A DNA stretch of 64,000 nt, from the NCBI RefSeq assembly GCF_002735905.1, contig NZ_PEBD01000008.1:868001-932000 (forward strand), written 5' to 3'. The notes beneath the pieces were generated by a model. The model was not told the origin of the DNA. It worked only from the letters and a program-made list of their open reading frames with translations, and did not search any database. Source of the stretch: Williamsia muralis. Its GTDB lineage: Bacteria; Actinomycetota; Actinomycetes; Mycobacteriales; Mycobacteriaceae. Of this stretch, positions 34,013 through 45,016 are shown in pieces. Made by a program: the position numbers and the translations under genes. Position 1 is the first letter of the stretch, and each line of letters starts with the position of its first letter.

Positions 34013-34921
34013 TCAGCCCAGCCACGCCATCTGCGGGTTCCATGCCGGGCCTGCGTCCGGCGCATCGTCGCGGGTCACCGTGCCCTGGATCAAACCGTAG
34101 GGACGGTCGTCGGCATGGAAGACCTCCTTGTTGTTCTCCAGGCCGAACGGGGACAGGTCGTAGATGAAGTGATGCTTGTTGGGAGCCGACAGGCGTACCT
34201 CGGCGATCACGTCGTAGGTCTCCAGGATCATCTTCCCGATCTCGTAGAGGGTCTGTTGCAAGGCAAGGGATTGCACGGTCGCGAAGCGGTTGATGATGAT
34301 CTGTTTGATGGCCGGGTAGACCGCCTCCCAGTCGACATCGGTCGTGGTGAAACGCCATTTGGCCACCAGCGATGTGGCCATCACCCGGTCGGTGGTCGGT
34401 TCGAGGATCGTGTATTCGTCCTCGAGGAAGTCGTGGAACTCCGAACCGGTCGACTTCAGCAGCACCAGGTCTTTGAGGCCCCCGATCACCCACGTCTGCT
34501 GGGCATCGCCCTTGCCTTCCACGGTGATGTCGGCGGTCCGGGTCTCCTGACCCTTGCGGACCCATGTGTGGTCGTGCTCGGCACCGTCGACCACAGCGCG
34601 TTCCCAGGCGTACTCCTCGACCTCGATCCTGGCCCCGGACACCGGTTCGAAGTCGTCGACGAAGTGGCGGGCGAGTTCGAGCGCGTACTTCTCGATCGAC
34701 TCGATGCCCTTTTCCTTGGCGTAGGCATAGGCAGTCTGTTTCTGCGTGTCGGTGGGCAGCACCTTCCGTTGGTCACCGTCGGTGTAGGCCGCGGCGAAGT
34801 CGCCGCGAAGGGCGCTGCCGACGTTGATGTCCTTGATCTCGTGCCTGGGGGTGTCGCGATAGATCCGCACCACCCGGTTCTCGGCTTTGCCGTACTGGTT
34901 CTCACCCAGGATGATGCCCAT
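34013..34921 (-). CDS. pucL: Urate oxidase (uricase)
   Basis: A 302-residue cofactor-free uricase made of two T-fold halves. Seen are GENQYGKAENRVVRIYRD at the N-terminus, VLPTDTQKQTAYA with the catalytic threonine, ARHFVDDFEPV, LKDLVLLKSTGSEFHDF, the RFATVQSLALQQTLYEIG helix and C-terminal NKHHFIYDL. It oxidises urate to 5-hydroxyisourate. Length and motifs match Arthrobacter/Bacillus uricases. ATG 34921 with AGGAGAAG upstream. It is the last gene of an operon with HIU hydrolase and OHCU decarboxylase, which convert its unstable product to (S)-allantoin. Confidence 0.97.
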   Translation of the reverse strand: MGIILGENQYGKAENRVVRIYRDTPRHEIKDINVGSALRGDFAAAYTDGDQRKVLPTDTQKQTAYAYAKEKGIESIEKYALELARHFVDDFEPVSGARIEVEEYAWERAVVDGAEHDHTWVRKGQETRTADITVEGKGDAQQTWVIGGLKDLVLLKSTGSEFHDFLEDEYTILEPTTDRVMATSLVAKWRFTTTDVDWEAVYPAIKQIIINRFATVQSLALQQTLYEIGKMILETYDVIAEVRLSAPNKHHFIYDLSPFGLENNKEVFHADDRPYGLIQGTVTRDDAPDAGPAWNPQMAWLG

Positions 34922-34949
34922 GAGCTCTGTGTCTTCTCCTTTTGTATCG

Positions 34950-35276
34950 TCAGCTGCCGCGGTACGTCGAGTAGGCGAACGGACTCAGCAACAGGGGCAC
35001 GTGGTGGTGCCTGGTGGTATCGGTGACGGAAAATGTGATCGCCACCTCCGGGTAGAAACCCTCGATGTGGTTGTCGGCGAACCACTTGCCGGTGTCGAAA
35101 AGCAAGCGGTAGACGCCCTCGGTGAGCCCGCCGCCGGCGAGCGATCCGATACGGCCATCAGAATCGGTTGTGCTGGAGGCGAGTTCGGCGCCATCTGAAT
35201 CGTAGAGGATGACCGTGAGGCCGCTGGCCGGCTTGCCCGTGACCGCATCGAGAACGTGGGTGCTGAGGTCACTCAC
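34950..35276 (-). CDS. uraH: 5-Hydroxyisourate hydrolase
   Basis: A 108-residue transthyretin-like protein, the normal length. It has the N-terminal STHVLDAVTGKPASG with the active-site histidine, a central GRIGSL, and the diagnostic C-terminal tetrapeptide YRGS after HHHVPLLLSPFAYST. It hydrolyses 5-hydroxyisourate, the uricase product, to OHCU. The GTG start overlaps the stop of the upstream OHCU decarboxylase gene by 4 bp, and uricase follows 28 bp downstream. Confidence 0.97.
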   Translation of the reverse strand: MSDLSTHVLDAVTGKPASGLTVILYDSDGAELASSTTDSDGRIGSLAGGGLTEGVYRLLFDTGKWFADNHIEGFYPEVAITFSVTDTTRHHHVPLLLSPFAYSTYRGS

Positions 35277-35812
35277 GACGCGGCATCCTCGCCTTCGTCG
35301 ACGTATCGAATCGCCGGCTCCAACATGAGTCGCAGCCGCCGACGATTGATCTTCGCCAATTCCATTCGCATGACCCGCCTTTCGGTTTCCGGATCATTGT
35401 TCATGCGTTCGTGCAGAATTGCCAGCAGCTCCGTGGCGGGTCGCCCATCGGCGAAGACCAGGTACACATGGCCGAACTTCTCCTCGTACTCGGCGTTGCA
35501 CCGCTTGAGCTCGGCCAGAACAGCCTCGTCTGCGCCGGCGACCCCGGACTGCTCGCGGGCCGATGACGAGTTCGTCGGCCGGTCACCGATTCGGGGGTGC
35601 CCGTCGAGCGCCTCTTCCAGGTCTGCCTCCGACAACTCTGCCAGGATCAGATCCGAGCGGTTGTAGAGGGCTTCTTCGTCCGGGAACGGCCGGCCCGCCG
35701 CCACCCGGATCGCCCAGATGCACGACGTGCAGCACTGGTAGAGGGCGTGGATCGCCTGGCGCTCGCGCAACTCGTTGAAACTCTCGAGTCCTCGCCAGTC
35801 AACTCGTCGCAC
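35273..35812 (-). CDS. uraD: 2-Oxo-4-hydroxy-4-carboxy-5-ureidoimidazoline (OHCU) decarboxylase
   Basis: A 179-residue helical decarboxylase that yields (S)-allantoin. Motifs include FPDEEALYNRSDLIL, LEEALDGHPRIGD with the catalytic histidine, and VYLVFADGRPATELLAILHERMNNDPETERRVMRMELAKI near the end, which is typical of the family. It is first in the operon uraD-uraH-pucL. The start at 35812 is the upstream limit that fits; no strong ribosome site is seen, so a slightly downstream start is possible. Confidence 0.93.
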   Translation of the reverse strand: MRRVDWRGLESFNELRERQAIHALYQCCTSCIWAIRVAAGRPFPDEEALYNRSDLILAELSEADLEEALDGHPRIGDRPTNSSSAREQSGVAGADEAVLAELKRCNAEYEEKFGHVYLVFADGRPATELLAILHERMNNDPETERRVMRMELAKINRRRLRLMLEPAIRYVDEGEDAAS

Positions 35813-36240
35813 GTCAGGTCCCGTCCTCTCCGATTTCTCGTGGTGCTGCTGCCTTCATCGCAGCGCCCGCTCTGGTTGCCTGCACACGTCAATGCTCGAA
35901 GTCTGTGCCTGTTCAGCCCATCACGTCCTGAAAGCGGTCGAATCGGGTCGAAACGATCGGGTGGCGTCGGATGATCCGGCCTCGGAGTCGGTGCTCATTC
36001 GGTGGTACCTCTGGTGAGATGGTCATGTGGGTCTCGTGGGCACCGCCATCCGGCGGGGTGCCATCGCTTCCCATGAGGATCTCGCGAAGTCTGCTCGTCC
36101 GCTCGGCGAGCAGAACCGATATATCCAAGGCCGTCAGGCCCGGAGGAGGTCGATCGGTGGAGCGCACGGCGGGCGAGACGGCCACCGGAGACGCCCGTGA
36201 CAGGGCAGCACCATCGAGTGCGAGCGCGGGCCCAGGCGGT
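35813..36240. other. 428-bp divergent intergenic region
   Basis: This lies between uraD (minus) and the MobA-like gene (plus) and must hold both promoters. An open frame extends upstream of the MobA-like start through much of it, but the translation is low-information and matches no domain. No clear operator was found. Confidence 0.5.
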
Positions 36241-36801
36241 ATGCCAGAGCACGGAACGGTGGTCGGGGTTCTGTTGGCCGCCGGCGCGGGCACCAGATAC
36301 GGGATGCCGAAAATACTTGCGCATCAAGGTGATTGGCTGCGCGCCGGGGTGGATGCGCTCGGCGACGGCGGATGCGGACAGGTGCTCGTCACCGTCGGTG
36401 CCGCTGCCCCGGAGATGCCCGGGGGAGCGCAGGCCGTACAGGTGCCGGACTGGCGCAGGGGCTTGAGCGAGTCCGTGCGCGTGGCGCTTCTGGAAGCCGC
36501 CGACGTCCCCGATCTAGTCGGAGTGGTTTTACATGTTGTTGACATCCCGGACGTGACGGGCGCGCAGGTGCGCCGACTTCTGGACGCTTGCGGTCCCCGA
36601 CCCGGCCGACTGGGCAGAGCAGTATTCGCGGGGTCTGCCGGACATCCGGTCTACCTCGGCGCAGACCATCTCGATGGGGTCCTGCAGTCGTTGTCGGGGG
36701 ACCGTGGCGCGGGACCCTATCTCGCTGCCCGTACCGACGTCATCGAGGTCGACTGCGCCGACCTCGGCACCGGGCTGGACCACGACCGTCCAGACGTCTG
36801 A
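36241..36801 (+). CDS. MobA-like nucleotidyltransferase (MocA/molybdopterin cytidylyltransferase-like)
   Basis: A 186-residue NTP-transferase. It starts VVGVLLAAGAGTRYGMPKIL, the nucleotide-binding loop, and contains VLHVVDIPDVTG (metal aspartate) and GHPVYLGADHLDGV, GDRGAGPYL, characteristic of the MocA family. MocA makes molybdopterin cytosine dinucleotide for xanthine dehydrogenase-type enzymes, which fits beside urate-degradation genes, since urate comes from xanthine. ATG 36241 is chosen because the conserved domain begins seven residues later; the frame is open to 35971 without similarity. It is somewhat short, and some homologues are of unknown substrate. Confidence 0.85.
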   Translation: MPEHGTVVGVLLAAGAGTRYGMPKILAHQGDWLRAGVDALGDGGCGQVLVTVGAAAPEMPGGAQAVQVPDWRRGLSESVRVALLEAADVPDLVGVVLHVVDIPDVTGAQVRRLLDACGPRPGRLGRAVFAGSAGHPVYLGADHLDGVLQSLSGDRGAGPYLAARTDVIEVDCADLGTGLDHDRPDV

Positions 36802-36820
36802 AGCGGAGACTGCGCAAGGA

Positions 36821-36884
36821 TTCGCGCCACCTGCCTGCGTGCGCGCCGGTTGCAACCGGCGCGCACGCAGGCAGGTGGCGCGAA
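36821..36884. repeat. Perfect 64-bp palindrome (likely bidirectional terminator)
   Basis: The 32-base arms are exact complements with no spacer (centre GGTTGCAACC at 36848-36857), from TTCGCGCC at the left to GGCGCGAA at the right. It begins 20 bp after the MobA-like stop and lies between convergent genes; TTTT follows on the right. As RNA it would form a very long stem, giving termination in both directions. Confidence 0.85.
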
Positions 36885-36918
36885 TTTTCTGCGGGTTTTG
36901 CGGGTTCTGTGGAACTGG

Positions 36919-37215
36919 TCAGTCGAAGGTGTAACCCAGCGCGACTTCACCAAAGCGCTGCACCACGATTCGTGCTGCTGCCAGCGGTTCGTCGAAACCG
37001 TCCCGGGCGAACCCGGTCAATCGGGCAGCGTTACCGGTGCCCTGGGGCTCGATGGCGACCTCGGCGAGCATCTCGCCGGTGGTTGGCTCACACACGGCCC
37101 AGGTGAAGCGGGTTTCCTCGTCCCAGCCGCGCTCACAGGCACGCACGTGATCGGGGTCGGTGACACCGGCCAGAGCCAGCGCCGGCCGATCCGACACCCG
37201 ATCATCGTCACGCAA
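36919..37215 (-). pseudogene. GNAT-like short protein, probably degenerate
   Basis: A 98-codon frame starting with TTG at 37215. The residues directly before it in the same frame continue a GNAT-like N-terminus (INAGAWYLRALRDDDR), which has no in-frame ATG/GTG start; the frame is closed upstream by the accA3 stop codon at 37270-37272. The middle reads FTWAVCEPTTGEMLAEVAIE, as in RimJ/RimL-type acetyltransferases, but the acetyl-CoA-binding RxxGxG motif and following helix are missing, and the chain is roughly 70 residues too short. It is best read as the remnant of an acetyltransferase gene downstream of accA3. A small functional protein cannot be ruled out. Confidence 0.45.
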
Positions 37216-37269
37216 TGCCCGCAGGTACCACGCGCCGGCGTTGATCTCGACAGCCTCGATGGCGTACGC

Positions 37270-39057
<1,788 letters not shown>

Positions 39058-39255
39058 TTGATCTCCTGTTGGGCGCTGGTCGATGCGCGTCGGTGACACT
39101 GTCTCGGATTTCGATGTGTTGTTACGTGGGCATGCCTTCCCGCGGGATGTGGGGGACGGCACTAGATGGAGTCTAAGCACCCCGCCGAACAGGCACGACT
39201 GCTGGCCCACAGATCGCTCGTTCGGTCACCGATACCTACTCACCGGTAACGTTTT

Positions 39256-40731
39256 TCAAGTCGCCGATTCGCGCTCGGGGTCGCCCGGTTGCGGCCCGTA
39301 GGTGCTGCGATTGCCGACCTCTTTGAGAAAGTCTCCGAAGGCGCCGAGATAACGTCCGACCTGCCGATGGGTGCGGCCTTGCGCCGGGAAGCGCGACGAG
39401 ATGCGGATGCCCGAAGCAGTGCGGTGCACCCAGATGTACACCTCTTCGCTCGAGTAGTTGTGGCTGCGAAGCACCCTTGCCCGACCGGCGTCTGCCTCTG
39501 CGTGCCCGGGGGCGAACCGCAGATCGATGAACGAGACGACGAACCTGGGGTCGGGGATCTCCGTGTCGCCGGTGTGCCCGAGGATCTCTCCGACTCGCAG
39601 GTAGGGCAGGTTCCCGGCTTTGCGGACGCGCCGCATCTCGTCTGCCGCCCGGGCGATGATCTGTCCGAAATCGGTCGCGCCTGAGGTGTCGAGACGAAAG
39701 GGGACCGTGGCGACGAACCATCCGAGTGCCCCGAACCACTGTTGATCGGTGCGCGTGTGGCGGGGGATGACACACCGGAACACCGGGCCTCCGCCGAGCT
39801 CGGCGTAGACGATCGCCAGGGCCGCCATCACCCCGGACAGCAACGAGCCGCCCGCCGCTGAGCACACCGCCGTGAATCTGTTGGTCTGCTCGTCGTCGAG
39901 TAGATCTGCCGTGATCGAACCCTGGGGGATCAGATCGGTACCCGGCTGCGGTGACGGTGTCGGGGCCTCGACCGCCGTCCCGTCCTCGTCGGCGATGTCG
40001 AACCGGGGCAGTTCCCCGCCCGAGTCGCGCAGGAAGTCGGCCCACACCGCAACGGCCTCGTGCTCGGCGCCTGCCGAGTCTGCCTCTCGCCGCTGATGGG
40101 CGCTGAAGTCCACGTACGACCCCACCGGCGGCAGGTCGGGTTCCACCTTGCGCCGGTGCGCGGTGTAGAGCGCCACGAGTTCGTACTGGCCCATGATCAG
40201 GGAGTAGCCGTCCACCAGAGAGTGATCGGCCGCGAAAAGCAGCGTGAACGAGTCCTCGCGCGCAACGGTGGCAAAGATGTAAGCGGGCCATTGCAGCGGC
40301 GCGGTCGCTCGGTCAAAGGACCCTGCCAGCTGATCCAGCAGGGGGCCGGGTTCGCCGTACCAGCCCACCCGCCCCATCTTCAGCTTCACCGATCCGGGCG
40401 GGGTGGTCAGCCGGGCCAGGCGGTCCGCCCAGATGACAACATGGCTGCGCAGCACCTCGTGCCTGTCGATCCAGGTCGACAGTGCCGCGCGGATGGCCGG
40501 TACCGACATCGGCTCGTCGAAATCGATCGCGAGCCCAAGCCACGATTCGCGGCCGCCCTCACGTTTGGTGCGCAGCCGGTAGTCGAACGCCGCGCGCAGA
40601 TGCTGCTCGTGATTGTGCGAGGTGGGCCGCGAATCAGCCGTCCACTGCGCAAATCCGCCCTCGGTGAAGGGCGACCACTCGACCAGCCCGCCAGGTTCGA
40701 CGGGCTGATCCATCATCTGGATGAATTTCAT
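39256..40731 (-). CDS. Condensation-domain acyltransferase (PapA-like), copy 1
   Basis: A 491-residue protein of the condensation-domain/BAHD-like acyltransferase superfamily, as in the mycobacterial Pap proteins. The active-site motif HHxxxDG appears as D169-H170-S-L-V-D174-G175, with the catalytic histidine kept and the preceding residue Asp. LGWFVATVPFRL and SFIDLRF are later family strands. It starts MKFIQMMDQPVEPGGLVEWSPFTEG, closely matching the N-terminus of copy 4 (45017). It would transfer an acyl group to a hydroxyl, probably on a sugar of a surface glycolipid (inference). It lies 12 bp after the SufE gene and before accA3. Confidence 0.88.
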   Translation of the reverse strand: MKFIQMMDQPVEPGGLVEWSPFTEGGFAQWTADSRPTSHNHEQHLRAAFDYRLRTKREGGRESWLGLAIDFDEPMSVPAIRAALSTWIDRHEVLRSHVVIWADRLARLTTPPGSVKLKMGRVGWYGEPGPLLDQLAGSFDRATAPLQWPAYIFATVAREDSFTLLFAADHSLVDGYSLIMGQYELVALYTAHRRKVEPDLPPVGSYVDFSAHQRREADSAGAEHEAVAVWADFLRDSGGELPRFDIADEDGTAVEAPTPSPQPGTDLIPQGSITADLLDDEQTNRFTAVCSAAGGSLLSGVMAALAIVYAELGGGPVFRCVIPRHTRTDQQWFGALGWFVATVPFRLDTSGATDFGQIIARAADEMRRVRKAGNLPYLRVGEILGHTGDTEIPDPRFVVSFIDLRFAPGHAEADAGRARVLRSHNYSSEEVYIWVHRTASGIRISSRFPAQGRTHRQVGRYLGAFGDFLKEVGNRSTYGPQPGDPERESAT

Positions 40732-40743
40732 GACTACGCGATC

Positions 40744-41172
40744 TCATCGTCCCGGCACCGGGCTCGACGGGCCCAGATGCGCCTTGATCCGCGACAACAT
40801 GGCCGACATCCCACGCAGTCGCAACGGGCTGATCGCCGATTCCAATCCCAGCCTTGTGTAGAAGTCGCCTGGTACGGCAAGGATCTCGTCAGCACCGGCA
40901 CCGTTGAGGCCCTGGTACAGGATGGACGCGAAGCCACGTGTCGTCGGTGCCTGAGGCGGCGCGCTGAAGTACAACTGCACCGAATCGCGGTTGCTCGCGT
41001 CCACCGAGAGGAACAGCGGGGACTGGCATTCGGGTACGGGTTCCATCGCCGCTTCGGCAAGATCGTCCGGTAACTCGGGGAGCTCGTCGGAGAATTCGAG
41101 CAGCAGCTGGATCTTCTCGGAGTCGGAGAGCGCCGAGAAGTCCTCGGCGATCTCATCGAGGGCGGCCGTCAC
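40744..41172 (-). CDS. SufE-family cysteine-desulfurase activator / Fe-S assembly protein
   Basis: A 142-residue SufE-like protein. The sulfur-accepting cysteine is in [10 protein letters not shown], and [21 protein letters not shown] is the conserved core. The GTG start at 41172 overlaps the stop of the sulfurtransferase gene by 4 bp (GTGA), which fixes the start; the frame open to 41247 lies inside that gene. It corresponds to the protein encoded beside sseA and accA3 in mycobacteria (Rv3284). It would accept persulfide sulfur, possibly from SseA or SufS. Confidence 0.93.
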   Translation of the reverse strand: MTAALDEIAEDFSALSDSEKIQLLLEFSDELPELPDDLAEAAMEPVPECQSPLFLSVDASNRDSVQLYFSAPPQAPTTRGFASILYQGLNGAGADEILAVPGDFYTRLGLESAISPLRLRGMSAMLSRIKAHLGPSSPVPGR

Positions 41173-42074
41173 CTCTTGCCGCTTGTCGAGGGGGCGGTTC
41201 CGGGTTCGGTTCCGGTCACGATGGGGGCGCGCACGGCGTTGCCCCATTCGGTCCAGGACCCGTCGTAGTTGCGTACCTTCTCGAACCCGAGCAGGTGGGT
41301 GAGCACAAACCAGGTGTGCGACGACCGCTCGCCGATCCGGCAGTAGACGATGGTGGGCTCATCAGATTCGAAGTCGGCGTACAACTCGTCGAGTTCGGCC
41401 TTCGGCTTGAACCGGCCGTCCGGGGCGGCCGCCTTGGCCCACGGGATGGAGACCGCGGTGGGGATGTGTCCGCCACGCAGCGCACCCTCCTGGGGGTACT
41501 CGGGCATGTGCGTGCGCTCACCGGAGTACTCCTGCGGCGAACGGACATCGATCAGTGGTTCGGTGCCGAGTGCTCCCCGCACCTCGTCGGCGAACGCACG
41601 GATCAGCGAGTCGTCTCGTTCGACGACCGGGTAGTCGGACTCCGGGTAGACCGGGACGTCGAGGGTGATGTCGCGGTCCTCTGAGAACCAGGCGTCGCGG
41701 CCGCCGTCGAGCAGTCGTACGTCTTCGTGACCGAACAGGGTGAAGACCCAGAGTGCGTACGCGGCCCACCAGTTGCTCTTGTCGCCGTAGATGACCACGG
41801 TGTCGTCGCGGCGAATGCCCTTGCTGCGCATCAGTTCTGCGAACTGTTCGCCGGAGATGTAGTCGCGGGTCACCGGGTCGTTCAGGTGGAGGTGCCAGTC
41901 GACCTTCTGCGCGGTGGGGATGTGGCCGATGTCGAACAGCAGCACGTCCTCGTCCGATTCGATGATCTTGAGGCCGTTGGTTCCCAGGTGGGCGCTGAGC
42001 CATTCGGTGCTCACCAGACGCTCTGGATGAACGTAGTCGGCGAAGCCGGGATTGTTGTCGATCTCAACGGTCAC
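41169..42074 (-). CDS. sseA: Thiosulfate/3-mercaptopyruvate sulfurtransferase (SseA-like)
   Basis: A 301-residue two-domain rhodanese. The C-terminal domain carries the active cysteine in [15 protein letters not shown], with the six-residue loop CRIGER typical of thiosulfate sulfurtransferases. The N-terminal domain reads [20 protein letters not shown] and [21 protein letters not shown] 42074 ([14 protein letters not shown]) is chosen from similarity to family N-termini; the open frame reaches 42194. Coupled to sufE by a 4-bp overlap. The block sseA-sufE-accA3 is conserved in mycobacteria, but here condensation-domain genes sit on both sides of the sseA-sufE pair. Confidence 0.95.
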   Translation of the reverse strand: MTVEIDNNPGFADYVHPERLVSTEWLSAHLGTNGLKIIESDEDVLLFDIGHIPTAQKVDWHLHLNDPVTRDYISGEQFAELMRSKGIRRDDTVVIYGDKSNWWAAYALWVFTLFGHEDVRLLDGGRDAWFSEDRDITLDVPVYPESDYPVVERDDSLIRAFADEVRGALGTEPLIDVRSPQEYSGERTHMPEYPQEGALRGGHIPTAVSIPWAKAAAPDGRFKPKAELDELYADFESDEPTIVYCRIGERSSHTWFVLTHLLGFEKVRNYDGSWTEWGNAVRAPIVTGTEPGTAPSTSGKR

Positions 42075-42187
42075 GTGCGGTGCTCCAAATCGGGCTGGAC
42101 GATGCGTGCGGGTGCACCCCCTGAGCGTAGTGCCGACGGCAATACCGACGCAGTGGACGGGGCCAGAGGACCCTGACGCCGGACGCG

Positions 42188-43531
42188 TCACCACTCGGTG
42201 GCGAGTCTGCGCCCGAGTTCGTCGAGGAAGGTGCCCATGACGGATACACCGGTTTCGGTGTCCGGGTAGCGGGTGCGCAGAGCCAGCCCCCGATCTGTTC
42301 GGGAGATCCAGAACTGGACGTCGTCGGCGGTGGTGACGTTCGAGATGTGGGTCGCCCCGATCTCCTCGTGGGTGCCCGAGCCGGGCAGTCTCCGGTAGTC
42401 GACGTACGAGACCATGAAGATGTCGTCGCGACTGCGGTGGATACCGCCGGTCGCCTCGAGCACCTGGGGCACCGGCACCTCACCCAACTTCACAGCCGCG
42501 CGTAACGCGGGCCCCGTGCGGGTGACAGTCTCGTCGAAGTTCTCGGCCGCGACCACATCGAGTGGTGCATTGGTGGTGAACCACCCGACCGCGTTCTGCC
42601 ACGGCTCTGAGCGTCGGGTGTGTACGGGGAACAGCATGGACATCTGTGGTCCGCCGCCGAGGCCGCGGACGGTCTGTGCCATCGCCGAGAGCACTCCGGC
42701 GAAGGTACTCGCCCCGGCGCTCCGACACCGGCTGTCGAAGCGGTCGGTGGCCTCGGGTCCGAGCAGATGACGTAGGTCGACCGCCTGCGGCGCTTTCTCA
42801 CCCGGGAGCATTCCGAGGTCGAGCGGAAAGGACGGGGCGGTGTTCTCGTGCTCGTCGAAGAACGTCAGCCACGCTCTCATGCGGGGGTCGGACCGCCCGA
42901 TGGGCGCAGCATCGGATTCCGCGGCACAGTAGTCGACGAAGTTGCCGGCCATCGGCATCTCGTCGGCGATGAAACCACCCGGTTCGGCCTTGGCTGCGTG
43001 GTAGAGCTGGTGCAGATCGCCCACGATGATCGACATGGAGTAGGCGTCCACGTGTGAGTGGTCGAATCCGCAGAACACCGTGGAGCGGTCGGCACGGTCG
43101 ATGGCTGCCAACAGGTACGCCGGAAAGCCGAACGGGTGGCAGGCATCGTTCAGTGAGTTCCACAGCAGGTCGCGGAGATCGGCCGACGACGTCGTCTCGA
43201 TCCCGGCGCGCGCAACGAGGGTGATGTGCGACGCGTCGTGCAGTTCGCGTTCTATCCCGCCGTCGGTTCGGACGAAACCGCTGTGCAAGGTCCCGTGCCG
43301 TGCGATCAGAAGGCGGTACGCCCGTTCGAGCGCTTTGGTGTCGATTCGGCCGTCCACATCGAAAGCTGCTGCCAGCCACACGGTTCCGTCTTCGGCGCCG
43401 GCGAGATGAAAGGCCTGATTGAACGAGGGTGGCACCGCGGAGGCAACGACGCGATCGGCGGAGCTGTCCACCGACCACCGCAGGAGGACACCGGGGTCGG
43501 GCGAGTAGCGGTCAATCGTGGTGACGTGCAA
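42188..43531 (-). CDS. Condensation-domain acyltransferase (PapA-like), copy 2
   Basis: A 447-residue condensation-domain protein. The motif is D157-H158-S-H-V-D162-A163, so the final glycine of HHxxxDG is alanine. Other family elements are [36 protein letters not shown] and [12 protein letters not shown]. The start is taken as TTG 43531 because GAGGAG lies 7 nt before it and the resulting N-terminus ([19 protein letters not shown]) aligns with the copies; GTG 43573 is the other option. It overlaps the end of copy 3. A 113-bp gap separates it from sseA. Confidence 0.87.
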   Translation of the reverse strand: MHVTTIDRYSPDPGVLLRWSVDSSADRVVASAVPPSFNQAFHLAGAEDGTVWLAAAFDVDGRIDTKALERAYRLLIARHGTLHSGFVRTDGGIERELHDASHITLVARAGIETTSSADLRDLLWNSLNDACHPFGFPAYLLAAIDRADRSTVFCGFDHSHVDAYSMSIIVGDLHQLYHAAKAEPGGFIADEMPMAGNFVDYCAAESDAAPIGRSDPRMRAWLTFFDEHENTAPSFPLDLGMLPGEKAPQAVDLRHLLGPEATDRFDSRCRSAGASTFAGVLSAMAQTVRGLGGGPQMSMLFPVHTRRSEPWQNAVGWFTTNAPLDVVAAENFDETVTRTGPALRAAVKLGEVPVPQVLEATGGIHRSRDDIFMVSYVDYRRLPGSGTHEEIGATHISNVTTADDVQFWISRTDRGLALRTRYPDTETGVSVMGTFLDELGRRLATEW

Positions 43532-44969
43532 GCGCAAGCTCCTCGACAGGGGTACTCGCAACAGCGTAGTCACCTTCGCGTGCGACGGTGTCGATCACCT
43601 CCCAGAGGCGCTGCAGATATCGTTTGATCTCGAGCTGCGCCGTTGCTGTGTCGGGGGTCTGGAGTCCGAGGTAGAGCCGTCTGCGGTCGCGGTTGAACCA
43701 CATCGACGCGTTCGAGGTGCGACCCTCGCCGGTGAATATGACGCCACGATCGTGCGCGGGCCGGCCGTCGCCCGGGAATCGCCGAAAATCGAGGTACGAC
43801 AGGAGGTTCGGCGTCCCGGCGACATCGCGGGGATCTACTCCCGAACGCAACAGTGCGGTGATGACCACGGGCAGTGGCACAGACGAGAGACGTTTTGCCC
43901 TCACGTGGCCGGCGTTGGCGGCCGCGACGACCTCGGTGAACGAACCAGCGGACGTCACGTCGAACGCAACCGGTGCGAAGTTGCAGAACCACCCTTGGGA
44001 CAGCGCGAACTCCGCCGACCTGGTGCCCAGCACGGCGATGGCGAAGTAGTCTGTGCGGCCGGTGAGTTCGAGTTCTGTTATCGCTGCGGCTGCGTAGATG
44101 CCGCCCATCACACCTGCGCCGGACCGTCTGCACACGTCTTCGAACCGATTGGCGCCTGCGGCGTCGAGCAGGTCGAACTCGATCGGCCGCACCGGCGCGG
44201 CTTCTCCGGGCCCGAGCCCGAGGTCGAGCGGGAAACGCGGCATCGTGGCTCCGTGGGAGGTGAAGATGTCCACCCACTCGATGACTTCGGGTGATTCGTC
44301 GGTGAACCGTGCGGCGACGTTGTTCTGCAGGCTCGCGTAGTCGAGAAAGCTCCCCGTGGCTGCGCTGACGTGCGGGGGCGGCGCGGTCGCATTCTTCTCG
44401 GCTTCGTACAGTTCGGCGATCTCGTCGAGCACGAGCGCCTGTGAGGCACCGTCGGACAGGGCGTGGTCGCAGCCGTAATACATCGTGAAACCGTCCGGTC
44501 TGCTGATGGCCCCGAACGCGAAACCCGGCCAACTCGTGGAGATGGCCTCGGCGCCGAGTCTGGCGTGGATGTACCGCCGGAACTCGGTCTCGGTCGTGAA
44601 GTCGCCCACATTGTGCGCCTCGAACTCGACCGCGTCGGGTTCCACAAGCATGCGCGTGATCTGCGTGGTGTCGATGCGGAACCAGGTCCTCAGTCCCTCG
44701 TGCCGAAGTGTGAAGATGCGCAGGGCCCGACTGAGCGCCGCACGGTCGATCGGACCGTCCACTTCGGTGGCTGCTCCCAGATAGGCGTTGTGTTCGCCAC
44801 CCGCGGCGGCGGTCGCGTGGCAACTGCGGAGGTGGTTCTCCTGCAAGAACGTGAGTGGGCCTGACGTGGTCGGTGCGTCCAGGGCTCGCGCCGCCGACGC
44901 GGGGCTCGGGTGCCACTCCAGCAACGCGCCGGGGGCAGGCGTCCACCAATCCATCGCGGTGAGGATCAC
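43512..44969 (-). CDS. Condensation-domain acyltransferase (PapA-like), copy 3
   Basis: A 485-residue condensation-domain protein. The motif is D168-H169-A-L-S-D173-G174, with the histidine and DG kept. FPLDLGLGPGEAAPVRPIEFDLL and LSYLDFRRFPGDGR parallel copy 2, showing recent common origin of the two. GTG 44969 has AAGGAG 7 nt upstream; the ATG at 44954 (MDWWTPAPG) is next and would lack a ribosome site. The open frame to 45275 overlaps copy 4 and is rejected. It follows copy 4 by 47 bp and overlaps copy 2 by about 20 bp, so the three are one operon. Confidence 0.87.
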   Translation of the reverse strand: MILTAMDWWTPAPGALLEWHPSPASAARALDAPTTSGPLTFLQENHLRSCHATAAAGGEHNAYLGAATEVDGPIDRAALSRALRIFTLRHEGLRTWFRIDTTQITRMLVEPDAVEFEAHNVGDFTTETEFRRYIHARLGAEAISTSWPGFAFGAISRPDGFTMYYGCDHALSDGASQALVLDEIAELYEAEKNATAPPPHVSAATGSFLDYASLQNNVAARFTDESPEVIEWVDIFTSHGATMPRFPLDLGLGPGEAAPVRPIEFDLLDAAGANRFEDVCRRSGAGVMGGIYAAAAITELELTGRTDYFAIAVLGTRSAEFALSQGWFCNFAPVAFDVTSAGSFTEVVAAANAGHVRAKRLSSVPLPVVITALLRSGVDPRDVAGTPNLLSYLDFRRFPGDGRPAHDRGVIFTGEGRTSNASMWFNRDRRRLYLGLQTPDTATAQLEIKRYLQRLWEVIDTVAREGDYAVASTPVEELALARHHD

Positions 44970-45016
44970 GTCTTGGCTCCTTGTCTGAGAGGGATGATGT
45001 CTTCGAGGAGAATCGA

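Noticed and set aside
33902-35026. 374-codon plus-strand frame antisense to uricase
   Set aside because: Uricase and HIU hydrolase are certain on the minus strand.
43570-44949. 459-codon minus-strand frame overlapping condensation copy 3
   Set aside because: A shifted frame of a gene with clear DHxxxDG motif; the translation is arginine-rich noise.
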